Assembly (NCBI GenBank): GCA_031264145.1
Contig: JAISEK010000138.1
Location: forward strand, 38,036-102,035
Length of the DNA stretch: 64,000 nt
Direction: 5' to 3'
Source: Deltaproteobacteria bacterium
GTDB taxonomy: Bacteria > Desulfobacterota > Desulfarculia > Adiutricales > Adiutricaceae
Part shown: positions 1 through 8,365 of the stretch, in pieces
How the letters are laid out: each line of letters begins with the position of its first letter
Position numbering within the stretch: the stretch's first letter is position 1
Notes under the pieces: generated by a model
Told to the model about the DNA's origin: nothing
Databases searched by the model: none
The model's input: the letters and a program-made list of their open reading frames with translations, nothing else
Program-made: the position numbers and the translations under genes

Positions 1-1
1 G

Positions 2-211
2 GCCGGGGCCATGCTGGCCTTTACACTCTCGCTGGATGACTTCATCATCAGTTTCTTTACCCACGGCCCGGAGTCAGTCACCCTACCCATCTACATCTAC
101 GCCTCGATAAAGAGGGGCCTCAGCCCTGAGATCCACGCCCTATCCACGCTCATGCTGGTGCTCACGACCATTCCCATAATCATCGCCGAGCGTCTGACCA
201 GGAGGTTCTAG
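2..211 (+). CDS. potC: Polyamine ABC transporter permease, PotC-like (C-terminal fragment)
   Basis: Last 69 codons of an inner-membrane permease whose 5' part lies outside the window; the frame is already open at base 2. The stretch FTLSLDDFIISFF followed by GPESVTLP and a segment resembling SPEIHALSTLML matches the end of PotC, the permease of spermidine/putrescine ABC importers (established family knowledge). A last hydrophobic helix (LMLVLTTIPIIIAE) precedes a short basic tail, RLTRRF. The other subunits (PotA, PotB, PotD) would be expected to the left, outside the window. It converges on the methyltransferase-like gene that follows. The PotC versus PotB assignment rests on the SLDDF motif. 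Confidence 0.8.
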   Translation, partial: AGAMLAFTLSLDDFIISFFTHGPESVTLPIYIYASIKRGLSPEIHALSTLMLVLTTIPIIIAERLTRRF

Positions 212-264
212 CCACACGCCAGGCCAATGATGGCCATGGCCACGCCATGGGGACACACGGCCAA

Positions 265-1245
265 TCACCGCCTGGCGGCGTGGCGGACCCATTCCAGCCG
301 CTCGTAGGGGATGCCCTGGGGAATGGTGCAGTCAGCCCCGATGATGACCCCTTCCCGGCCGGCCTCCTCCAGGAGGCGCCTGGTGAAGTCCTCTATGGCC
401 CTCCGATCCCCGGTCTGGAGTAGGGAGCCGCTGGTGTTGGGGAAGCCACCCAGGACGGGGCGGCCCCCGAAAAGCCGCCGGCCCTGGCCCAGACTGACCT
501 CCTCCACGTTGGCGGCCCAGCTGAAGACGTTGGCCGGAAAGTCCCGGTAGACGGCCAGGTTGTTCCTCACGCCGCCGTAACCGCAGATATGGAGGATGCT
601 GCGGCCCTTGGCCTTGTTCGCGCCCTCCAGGATGTCCAGCTCGCCAGGGGCCAGGTGCTCCAGGTAAAACCCGTCCCCGAGCCTTCCCTGGTCCGGGTTC
701 TGGACGCTCAGGTAAAGGCCGTCGGCCTGGCCTTCTCGGATGACGGCCTGCGACAGGGCCTTGAGCCCCTCCCCGATCCGGCTGATGGCCCCCAGGACGG
801 CCCGCCTGTCCCTCCCGAGCCACTCCAGCAGACGTGGCCGGCCGATCATGAAGCGCAGGGTAGTGGCCGGACTGAAGACGTTATAGAAATAGAAGGTCCC
901 TGGCTTGATGGCCCTGACCTCCTGGACCAGCCTGACCTGATCCCTTATCCAGACGTGGCCCTTGCCTATGGCCTCCAAGGCACCCAGGTCCCCGATTTCT
1001 CTGATGTCCATGGCCCCGTCCGCGAGAGGGTAGGTAAAATAGCCGTCGCTCATTATCTTGACAAGATCGGGCCCGAAGCCGGTCAGGTACTCCCGGTGGC
1101 CTTGGACGTTGCGCTCCAGGATCGTGTGGTCTGAGAGGCCGTTCCCAGTCTCGGCATCGGCCAGGAAATGGAACCAGAAGCCCACCGGTACCCTTTCCAC
1201 GGACTCGCAGTTGAGGACCTTTTCGACCAGTTCCCTGTCAGTCAT
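265..1245 (-). CDS. URO-D-superfamily protein (corrinoid methyltransferase-like, MtaA/CmuA type)
   Basis: 326-residue protein of the uroporphyrinogen decarboxylase fold. It has the zinc-site pattern of the methylcobamide:CoM methyltransferase branch: His219-Ile-Cys221 in SILHICGYGG and Cys306 in GADCTIP. This makes methyl transfer from or to a corrinoid more likely than heme synthesis (inference from family knowledge). The ATG at 1245 is chosen because GGAGG lies 5 bases upstream; the frame is open 18 codons further but without a ribosome site. No corrinoid protein is adjacent, but three further URO-D domains lie at 19.5-25 kb in the same window. The natural substrate is unknown. Confidence 0.75.
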   Translation of the reverse strand: MTDRELVEKVLNCESVERVPVGFWFHFLADAETGNGLSDHTILERNVQGHREYLTGFGPDLVKIMSDGYFTYPLADGAMDIREIGDLGALEAIGKGHVWIRDQVRLVQEVRAIKPGTFYFYNVFSPATTLRFMIGRPRLLEWLGRDRRAVLGAISRIGEGLKALSQAVIREGQADGLYLSVQNPDQGRLGDGFYLEHLAPGELDILEGANKAKGRSILHICGYGGVRNNLAVYRDFPANVFSWAANVEEVSLGQGRRLFGGRPVLGGFPNTSGSLLQTGDRRAIEDFTRRLLEEAGREGVIIGADCTIPQGIPYERLEWVRHAARR

Positions 1246-1991
1246 GATAACCTCCGTTTGGCCGCCGCCCGGCCCGACAAATATTGCCGAATTTACCACG
1301 TCCTGGGGCCAGGGGACAACCTGGCCTTGAGCCGAGGGAGCAAGGGAACAGGCCCTGATAAAGTATTACCAGTACATGCTGCGGCTTTTTTATATTCTTT
1401 TAGATATTTATCAAAAAATAATATCTTATGAACACAAATATATTATTATTTAAATATTGTTTATATATTTTAATAATTTAATTTTTATACCGAGTGTCGT
1501 CTTATTTGTCCGCCGAGATAATACGCATAGGCCTCGTTCCATTTCGACTTCCGGGTCGAGTTCGGCGGTGTATGGCATAATGATTCCCACCACGCTCAAC
1601 GGCGAACCCCGCAACGTCAGTGTCGTCAGCATGGGCGCAGGAAAGCCGCAAAGACATATGAGGTATTATCGCAAGGCAACCGGGAGATACCGTCCGCCGC
1701 GATACGGGAGGTGGATTGACGCTTTTGCCAAGAAACTACCAATACAGCCGCGAGAGCTACCGGGCAGTCAGCGGGAAACGTCCAGGCAGCGACGTTTTGC
1801 CAGGCACTTCTTTTCGCACCCGAGCAATGGCCAAAGGCCGTTTGGGCCCGAGAGAGAGAGAGACACACACACAGCATGGAGCCATTACCGAAGGAAGCCG
1901 CGCCGGCTACACCTATCGCCGCGCTTGGGCTATCGCGGCCAGGAACGAGCCGGATTAGGAGCAACGCATCTGGCATTGTTGGGGTGACACA
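1246..1991. other. AT-rich intergenic stretch with possible gene debris
   Basis: About 740 bases without a convincing gene. GC drops sharply at 1385-1490, marking the left edge of a lower-GC patch. A 176-codon open frame at 1457-1987 has no good start signal, an odd Arg/Ser/Pro-rich composition and no recognisable motif, so it is not called. The sequence just before the next gene may be the worn-out remains of another gene from the same foreign patch. Confidence 0.5.
1850..1873. repeat. Simple dinucleotide repeat (GA)n followed by (CA)n
   Basis: About seven GA/AG units are followed directly by about five CA units. It lies in non-coding DNA 120 bases before the SDR gene and is the only run of this kind noticed in the window. 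Such tracts slip during replication. Confidence 0.8.
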
Positions 1992-2900
1992 GTGAACATA
2001 TTGATTATCGGTGGCACCGGGTTTGTCGGGCTTGAATTGTCAAAGCGTCTCAAGGACGCGGGACATATTATCACGCTCTTTCACAGAAACCACGCTGCGG
2101 GCTTGCCGTTCAAGCAAACGCTGGGTGACTGCGACAGCCCCGATGAACTGAGGATCAGCATCGGCAATGCCGAGCCCGACTGCGTAATCCATACGACGGC
2201 GATGAATAAACGGCACATCGCCGCCCTCGAAAAGGCTCTTACGACAACGATGCGCACAGTCATCATCTCAAGCGCAGACGTGTATAAAGCGTTTGAGGTG
2301 TTTAACAGGCTGTCAGATGCGCCGATACAGGATGTTCCCCTGGTTGAAACGTCACCGCTCCGGGATGTCCGCCACTTCTGCCGCTTTAACGGGGATGAGT
2401 ACGAGAAAATCGATGTAGAAACCGCCGCGCTTGGAAGCAAGGTGATTGAGCCTGTCATCCTCCGCTTGGGCATGGTATTCGGCACGAACGATCCAAACCG
2501 CAGATTTCATGATAGAATCGAAGCCGCTCAAGACGGCTGCATAGCGCTTTCAGCGGATGCCGCCGCATGGAAAACATGCTACTGCGGCGTGAAAAATGCC
2601 GCTCTCGGCATAGAATTGGCCGCAGAGAAAGGAAAAGCCGGAGAGATATACAATCTTGCGGACAAAGATGCGTTCGCAGAATCGGAATGGTCCGCCAAAA
2701 TTTGGGCCCTTTTGAATCATAATCCAAAAATAATCTTAATAGATGAAAAATCAAACACGGCAAACTTTGCGCAGCACCTAATCTTGGACACAACAAAGAT
2801 TAGACGGGAATTGGGATACGATGAACAGCATACGGCAGAACAGCATTTGGCCGAAATGATAGACTGCCATGCCGATTATTGGGAAGGCTGCCAGCCATGA
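1992..2900 (+). CDS. NAD(P)-dependent epimerase/dehydratase-like SDR protein
   Basis: 302 residues. It begins MNILIIGGTGFVG, the glycine-rich Rossmann motif of extended short-chain dehydrogenases, with D/E-rich substrate-side segments later. The usual YxxxK catalytic pair is not intact: the candidate tyrosine sits in EYEKIDVE, with Asp at the lysine position, as in several atypical NAD-binding SDR proteins. It may therefore bind a nucleotide without classic epimerase chemistry. GC is visibly lower and codon use more AT-tolerant than in the flanking genes, so horizontal transfer is likely. It is the first intact gene of the patch; the upstream spacer is degenerate. The substrate cannot be told from sequence. 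Confidence 0.8.
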   Translation: MNILIIGGTGFVGLELSKRLKDAGHIITLFHRNHAAGLPFKQTLGDCDSPDELRISIGNAEPDCVIHTTAMNKRHIAALEKALTTTMRTVIISSADVYKAFEVFNRLSDAPIQDVPLVETSPLRDVRHFCRFNGDEYEKIDVETAALGSKVIEPVILRLGMVFGTNDPNRRFHDRIEAAQDGCIALSADAAAWKTCYCGVKNAALGIELAAEKGKAGEIYNLADKDAFAESEWSAKIWALLNHNPKIILIDEKSNTANFAQHLILDTTKIRRELGYDEQHTAEQHLAEMIDCHADYWEGCQP

Positions 2901-3398
2901 CTGCATCCTATCGGACATTTCCCCCGGCGAAATGCCCATCCGCTGGACAAACGTCTGGCTTGTGTATGAAACGATGGCACCTGTGGCAGGGGGTATCATA
3001 ACTCCCCGTCACCGTACCGGCCGGGAAAGAAGCCATGGCATCCATATCGCCATGCGGTGGCGGCAATGCGGCACTTCCCCCCTATCGAGACATTTCCACG
3101 GCGTATTCCATTCCGCCCCGACAGACAAATTCAGCGTGAACTGGAACATAGTCGCCGGGGAAGCGGCCAAGCGGGAGTAACAACAGGGGCCAGGACCGAT
3201 TCCACTCCCGACGGGATTTCCGAGGCCATCCACGCCGTAAACTCGACCATCGGCTAGAGCGGGCAAGCGCATTTCCCAAGCTCCTCAGGGCAACGCCGCA
3301 ACACACGCTGGCGGAACGCCAGGCTAAGCCGCCGCGAATTTCCTGAGACTTGACGACACATGGGTCAGCGCAGGCGAGAGAAAAAGAGGTTAAACGAT
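2901..3398. other. Intergenic stretch, probably degraded coding DNA
   Basis: Roughly 500 bases with several overlapping open frames on both strands (103 codons at 2869-3180 +, 118 codons at 3082-3438 -). None has a convincing start or a recognisable motif. The lower GC matches the neighbouring foreign genes. Read as remains of one or more genes, or as spacer. Confidence 0.45.
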
Positions 3399-3677
3399 AT
3401 GGCGGCGAAAAAACCGAACAAGAAGCCCGTCTGCCCATACTGCGGGCGCAAAATGGTTCAGCAGTTTATTGGCTTGAAACATTGCAAATGCGGCATGAGC
3501 TGGAAGAAGGGCACGGGCTATTTCGAGCGTACCCAGGACATGGCGTTCATCTTGCTGCGGCAGACCGTCAAAAAAGGCAAAAACGCAGTAAAGACAAAGC
3601 AAGTCCCAAGCATCCGATACCTAGACAACGACAAAGACGCCCAGTTCACCGGCAAGGAAAGATCTGGCGAACCGTGA
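3399..3677 (+). CDS. Small zinc-ribbon protein
   Basis: 92 residues starting MAAKKPNKK, with an AGAGGT ribosome site 8 bases before ATG 3399; the frame is open 13 codons further upstream without a better signal. One zinc ribbon is visible: CPYCG and, about 20 residues later, CKCG, followed by MSWKKGTGYF. The rest is basic, suggesting nucleic-acid contact. No enzyme motif is seen. Its stop overlaps the GTG start of the MmcQ/YjbR gene (GTGA), so it heads a three-gene translationally coupled unit. Lower GC than the genome average. The family was not identified. Confidence 0.7.
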   Translation: MAAKKPNKKPVCPYCGRKMVQQFIGLKHCKCGMSWKKGTGYFERTQDMAFILLRQTVKKGKNAVKTKQVPSIRYLDNDKDAQFTGKERSGEP

Positions 3678-4039
3678 CCCGCCGCGAGCTCATAGACTTC
3701 TGCCTGACGTTCCCCGCCGCTTATGAGGATTATCCTTTTGACACGGTGGCGGACGAGAACGCCACCACGGTCATGCGCCACAGGGGGAACAAAAAAAGCT
3801 TCGCCCTCATCATGCGACATGCTGCCGAGTTGTGCCTAAATCTCAAATGTTCCCCAATAGAGGGCGATTTCCTGCGGAGAGCGTTCAAGAGCATCGTCCC
3901 CGGATGGCACATGAACAAGATCCACTGGATTTCCGTTGTCATGGGTGGCGACGTGCCGGACGATTTGACAAAGGCGTTGGTCGGGCAAAGCTACGACCTG
4001 ATAAAACCGAAACTACGGAGAAAGGCGAGGGCAAAATGA
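3674..4039 (+). CDS. MmcQ/YjbR family protein
   Basis: 121 residues, the usual size for this family. It starts at GTG 3674, overlapping the previous stop by the GTGA arrangement. Family hallmarks visible are an N-terminal helix (RRELIDFCLTFP), the segment YEDYPFD, the core around KSFALIM and LNLKCSP, and a C-terminal WISVVMGGDVPDD, where YjbR proteins carry their NHWI-type segment. YjbR-like proteins have a double-wing fold resembling CyaY and are sometimes called DNA-binding; a precise role is not established. It overlaps the next gene (ATGA) and is probably co-transcribed with its two neighbours. Confidence 0.85.
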   Translation: MTRRELIDFCLTFPAAYEDYPFDTVADENATTVMRHRGNKKSFALIMRHAAELCLNLKCSPIEGDFLRRAFKSIVPGWHMNKIHWISVVMGGDVPDDLTKALVGQSYDLIKPKLRRKARAK

Positions 4040-4731
4040 AAATATCCGACCATATTGAAACGCTCAAACTGAGAACTAGTAACGGCGTGATTTACCCGAC
4101 GCTGTTGCTCGATGGCGACCACCTGATTCTAGTGGACGCGGGATTTCCGGGACAAACGGGGCAGTTCGAGACGGCCTTGGCGGAAGCGGGGTTTGCGTCG
4201 GAGCAGCTGACAGGCATTGTCATCACGCATCAGGACATCGACCATATCGGCTGCGCCGCGGAACTGTCAGGACTTGCGCCAAACGCCGCCATTATGGCGC
4301 ACACGACGGAAGTGCCGTATATCGACGGCAGCAAGACCCCTGTCAAACTGGCCGCGTTGGAAAGCCGCTATGATGAGCTGGATGGGACGATGAAGGCACT
4401 CTGCGACAATATGAGGCGAGGCTTCGCGAAGTGCCATGTCAAGATTGGGCGTCCACTGAATGACGGCGACGTCCTGCCCTATTGCGGCGGCATAGAGATC
4501 ATACACTCGCCAGGGCATACGCCGGGGCATATCTGCCTCTTTATCCGTGGCGCAGGGGTGCTGATAGCTGGGGACGCCTTGAATATCACAGATGGGCAGT
4601 TGACAGGCGCAAACCCCGTTCACACTTTGGATTGCGAACTGGCGCTGCAGTCGGAAGCCCGTTTGAGGAGCTATCCATGCAAACAGGTTATCTGCTACCA
4701 CGGCGGGGTGCTGAAACTGACGGAGAATTGA
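4036..4731 (+). CDS. MBL-fold metallo-hydrolase
   Basis: 231 residues. The metal site reads His65-Gln-Asp67-Ile-Asp69-His70, the HxDxDH variant of the beta-lactamase-fold HxHxDH motif. Further ligands are in HSPGHTPGH, AGDAL and the final CYHGG. It starts at ATG 4036, overlapping the previous stop (ATGA), with GGCGAGGG upstream. The substrate is unknown: the family covers glyoxalase II, lactonases, phosphodiesterases and others. It is the last gene of the zinc-ribbon/YjbR/MBL unit and shares that unit's lower GC, so the three probably arrived together. Confidence 0.9.
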   Translation: MKISDHIETLKLRTSNGVIYPTLLLDGDHLILVDAGFPGQTGQFETALAEAGFASEQLTGIVITHQDIDHIGCAAELSGLAPNAAIMAHTTEVPYIDGSKTPVKLAALESRYDELDGTMKALCDNMRRGFAKCHVKIGRPLNDGDVLPYCGGIEIIHSPGHTPGHICLFIRGAGVLIAGDALNITDGQLTGANPVHTLDCELALQSEARLRSYPCKQVICYHGGVLKLTEN

Positions 4732-5451
4732 CCGGGGATGGATTGACCCGTGGAGTTGACTTCGGTGGCCGGGAAGGGCAATATGGCAGAATCGTGCTAA
4801 TCTCTCCAGAGGTAGGGGGCCTTATCTTGATCCAGACCCCTCCCTACCCATGGACATCGAGGCTATCGGCCAGCACATGTGGCCTAGGCAGCGTTTTGGA
4901 CGCCCGAACAGGATCTCGCCGGGTGATCCCAATCACCATCTCCGTCAATGCCCCAGGACGATCCCGCGTCTGTTCGCCTATGAGGCCGGAACCAACCGGT
5001 GAGACCCGGAACTGCCACTTTTCCAGTTCCGGGCCCCCCTGCCTTCGGCGGGTGAGGACGCCGACAAGCCGTCAGACTTTCAACTTTGATGATGCCGTAA
5101 ATACCGCCCTTGAAAACACCAAAGCAGATAAGACATTATATCCGTTACCAGGGTTTTAGTTTAACCTAACTCAAAAAACTGTGTTCCTGCATGACCATCA
5201 AAAATCATCTCCGGAAACCGGGACTTACGACAACCAGGTAAACTCACTTGTTTTTTATACAAAGCACTGGTGCCAGGAATCCTCCCCGAGGACGCCTGGA
5301 AAACGCTTCTTCGCTATAGGCCAGGAACCGGCCAAGTCCACCTCCCGGCAAATTCGTAACGCTGGGCAACCTTTTTACTTAAAACTGGTCCGCGCCTTTT
5401 CCGGCAGTCCGACGAACAGGCGCGCCATTTGGCAGGTTGATGGAGTCCGCT
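4732..5451. other. Intergenic region with one clear inverted repeat
   Basis: 720 bases without a supported gene. Open frames running in from the MBL gene and into the VWA gene are overlaps. A 10-bp perfect hairpin lies at 5005-5033. The segment around 4830-5100 shows patchy coding-like composition but could not be assigned to a family. Confidence 0.5.
5005..5033. repeat. Perfect 10-bp inverted repeat
   Basis: CCCGGAACTG, 9-base loop, CAGTTCCGGG. No T-run follows on the + strand, so this is not a classic terminator. It may be a transposon end remnant, a protein site or an RNA hairpin. Confidence 0.6.
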
Positions 5452-6969
5452 ATGAGATCATTGAATTTTGGGGTTCTCCTGGCATTCGGGCTCCTGGGGC
5501 TGTTACTGACGGCGGCGGGCTGCGGCCAGCAAAGACATTATGCCGGGATGGGCGAGAGCTTCCGAGGGCCGGAGGCCCACAATACCGAGGAATACGCCGC
5601 CATCAACGAGACGGGCTTCACTTCCCCGATAATCAATCCCCTCTCTACTTTTTCGATCAACGTCGACACGGCCTCCTACAGTCTGGTCAGGGCCAAGCTG
5701 GCCAAAGGCGACAAAATCACTCCAGACATGGTCAGGCTTGAGGAATTCGTCAACTATTTCAGCTACCATTACCCTGAACCGGCCGATTCCGAGCCTATCG
5801 CCGTCTCCACCATGCTCTCCTCCTGCCCCTGGAACGGTTCCCGGAACCTTCTCCAGATAGGGCTCTCCACAAAGGACCTGGACATGTCCAAGGCCCCGCC
5901 CTCCAACCTGGTTCTGCTCCTTGACGTCTCAGGATCCATGGACAGTCCCGATAAAATCGGGCTACTGCGCAAATCGTTCGCCCTTCTGGTCGAGAACCTG
6001 AGGGTTTCCGACAGGATCTCCATAGTGGTCTACGCCGGAAATGAGGCCACCTTGCTGGACGGGGCCACCGGGGCCGAACGGGCCAAAATACTGGAGGTCA
6101 TAAATTCCCTCTACGCCGAGGGTTCCACGCATGGTGAAGCCGGCATCAGGGCCGCCTATGGCCTGGCCAGGAAAAACTTCATCAAGGGCGGCATCAACAG
6201 AATCCTCTTGGCCACCGACGGAGATTTTAACGTCGGCATCTCCAGTGAGGGCGATCTGGCCAGGTTCATCGGGACGATGCGGGACTCCGGCGTCTATCTA
6301 TCCGTTCTGGGTTTCGGCATGGGCAATTACAAGGACAACAAGATGGAGGCCCTCTCCAAGAACGGCAACGGGAACATGTACTACATCGACGGCCTTCTGG
6401 AGGCCAAGAAGGTCCTGGTTGAGCAGATGGGTGCCACCCTGAACGCCGTGGCCGACGACGTCAAGGTCCAGGTCGAATTCAACCCGTCCTCGGTCAAGGC
6501 CTACCGCCTGCTCGGTTACGAGCACCGGCGCCTGGCGGCCGAGGATTTCGCCAATGACAGGGTCGATGCCGGGGAAATTGGCAGCGGGCACAGCGTCACG
6601 GCCCTCTATGAGATTATCCCGTCCGACTCGGACGAGGAGGTTCCCGAGCTGGAGCTCAAGTACCAGAAGAAACCAGTCACGCAGAAATCCGCTGACCTGG
6701 GATCGGTCGCCATCCGCTGGAAGGACCCTGGCTCAAGCCAAAGCCGGCTGGCCGAGCATCGGGTGTTGAACGGCTCTTTTCTGGACAATCCACCTGACGA
6801 TTTCCGCTGGGCGGCGGCGGCGGCCGAGTTGGCCCTGGTATTGGGCGAGTCCAGATACGCCCCAAAAGCCACGCTCAATGGTGCCCTGAAGATGGCAAAA
6901 TCAACCGACTACAAAGAAGACGAGTACCGCAGGGAATTCGTGGCCTTACTTGAGAGAATGATCAAGTAG
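5452..6969 (+). CDS. VWA-domain lipoprotein, YfbK family
   Basis: 505 residues. A lipoprotein-type signal (MRSLNFGVLLAF...LLLTAAGC, Cys24) suggests membrane anchoring outside the cytoplasm. The N-terminal module includes STFSINVDTASYS and VRLEEFVNYF, typical of the YfbK N-terminal domain. The von Willebrand A domain follows with the metal-ion-dependent adhesion motif DVSGS, then a later Thr/Asp pair (TDGDFN). The C-terminal part matches the DUF3520 type (VKVQVEFNP, RLLGYE). ATG 5452 is preferred because GGAG lies 6 bases upstream and gives a clean signal; ATG 5440 is possible. YfbK-like proteins are thought to act in surface protein-protein contacts; the partner is unknown. It stands alone, with no MoxR or other VWA gene nearby. 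Confidence 0.88.
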   Translation: MRSLNFGVLLAFGLLGLLLTAAGCGQQRHYAGMGESFRGPEAHNTEEYAAINETGFTSPIINPLSTFSINVDTASYSLVRAKLAKGDKITPDMVRLEEFVNYFSYHYPEPADSEPIAVSTMLSSCPWNGSRNLLQIGLSTKDLDMSKAPPSNLVLLLDVSGSMDSPDKIGLLRKSFALLVENLRVSDRISIVVYAGNEATLLDGATGAERAKILEVINSLYAEGSTHGEAGIRAAYGLARKNFIKGGINRILLATDGDFNVGISSEGDLARFIGTMRDSGVYLSVLGFGMGNYKDNKMEALSKNGNGNMYYIDGLLEAKKVLVEQMGATLNAVADDVKVQVEFNPSSVKAYRLLGYEHRRLAAEDFANDRVDAGEIGSGHSVTALYEIIPSDSDEEVPELELKYQKKPVTQKSADLGSVAIRWKDPGSSQSRLAEHRVLNGSFLDNPPDDFRWAAAAAELALVLGESRYAPKATLNGALKMAKSTDYKEDEYRREFVALLERMIK

Positions 6970-7502
6970 GAATCGGCGTCGATTGCCAGCCATGGCGGCA
7001 CCTTGGCCCCGCGATTGGGCCATCTTTCTCTTGATAACGCTTGCAGCGGGCAAGACTTGCGGGCAAATCGCAGCCGGAAGGATTTCAAACACTTGGGGTC
7101 CATCGACAAAAGATATCCTGACCTTGGCCAGTCAACGTTATTCGGACCGCATGACATTAACTGCTGCCTAGACGAGGACACGCTGGTCAACCTTAGGATG
7201 GATTTTTTCCTCAATGATGGCGAAAACATCATGTGTTTTCGCCGTAAACTGGCGTCTTGTTTATTTTTGCTTTACGGTGGACAGGACCCTGGTGACGGGA
7301 TGGACCTTGAGCTGGCCGCCGCTCGTCAAATAGCTATCTGCGATTTTACTTTTTTCTGATGTTCCCGGCTATAAATCAGCATTCCTATTTAAAAATGTAA
7401 ATTCATATGCAATTCTATCTGAATATTTATGCTATATTGTCGCATAATTAACCCAGTTGGGCGAATTGCTAAAGACCTGTCGCTGATTTGACGCCTCCCG
7501 AA
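6970..7502. other. Intergenic, AT-rich towards the right
   Basis: About 530 bases. The first part has open frames on both strands without starts or motifs. The part at 7360-7460 is clearly AT-rich and holds promoter-like hexamers (for example TATATT near 7434), which may serve the small open frame that follows. No gene is supported. Confidence 0.45.
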
Positions 7503-7753
7503 ATGTGGCTGGTCTTTCTAAAATACGCCCACATCGCCGAATGCGGTCCTCTAATCAAACGGATCGGCAACGCGAAGGGAAAAATCAAGATGGCCCATCA
7601 AGCTCTCTTGGATATCGACAGGAAAGAGCTGGAACTGATCGGGAGTCTGTCCGGCTAATGGGCCAGGAAAGACAAAGCTCCAGAAAGACTCGCCAAAGCC
7701 AACAACGCCAGAAATAATCTCCAAGTCGCCAGGCAAGGCCTCTATGGGCAATG
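7503..7753 (+). pseudogene. Small open frame interrupted by one in-frame stop
   Basis: ATG 7503 opens a 51-codon frame (MWLVFLKYAHIAECG...LIGSLSG) that ends at TAA 7656. Reading through this single stop gives about 31 further codons (WARKDKAPERLAKANNARNN...) to a TGA at 7751. The combined stretch is charged and looks helical and protein-like, unlike the spacer around it. It may be a broken gene for a protein of about 83 residues, or a real 51-residue protein followed by chance sequence. No homologue was recognised and there is no strong ribosome site. Confidence 0.3.
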
Positions 7754-8365
7754 ACCAAAATCATAAGCTCCCGCCATATGAAAATAACGGAAAACCCTTT
7801 TCAGCCGTCCGCATTCGCCTCAGTGGACAGTAAGGCGGACAGCCAGCCCTGATTCCTGGCGACCCTTTGCCAGTCTCCAAGCCCTTGTGGCCAAATTGTC
7901 TTCCCCATTGCCTTTCGTCTGTCATTGCGCCCAATCCGGGTCAAACGCCATTTTTCCGCTTGTTTTCCCGCCTGCCTGAGGCCCATTCCAAATCAAGGGA
8001 TCCTCAAAATCGCCTCCACGTGGGCTCCAATGCCTTGCCCTCCTCATTTGCGGCCAGGCCGCATGTCAGGCCAGGGCCAGTCGGGCGGCCGGAAGACAAA
8101 CTCCCCTGGACGTTCCCCGCAACGTCCAGACGCCGGCGGCCCAATAGACTTTTTTACCCTTCTAATCTATAATCCAGGCAGGCAACGACTGGATCATGGA
8201 AGTTCCCCCGGGCCAGGCACCAGGCTCTTGGGATGGCCATTGATAGGCATGCGTCAGCCTTCAGTCGCGAGATACCACCTTGCCCCTAGAGGCCACCACA
8301 TGGCCCGGCCATGGCCCGGGCGACATCCAGGCCATGGCGGACAGGGGGACGAAGAGGAATCACCC
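7754..8365. other. Intergenic region without a supported gene
   Basis: About 610 bases before the dehydrogenase gene. Overlapping open frames (for example 7925 onward, continuous with the dehydrogenase frame) lack starts and motifs. Short CATGGCC/GGCCATGG motifs are frequent at 8280-8340. No terminator or promoter was clear. Confidence 0.45.

Noticed and set aside
332..823. Long Gly/Arg/Pro-rich minus-strand frame inside the first URO-D gene
   Set aside because: A shadow frame; the composition is typical of shifted reading of high-GC genes.
1457..1987. 176-codon open frame before the SDR gene
   Set aside because: No ribosome site, odd Arg/Pro/Ser composition, no motif, and the start is in AT-rich spacer.
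2869..3180. 103-codon frame overlapping the end of the SDR gene
   Set aside because: It starts inside the SDR gene, has no ribosome site and no motif.
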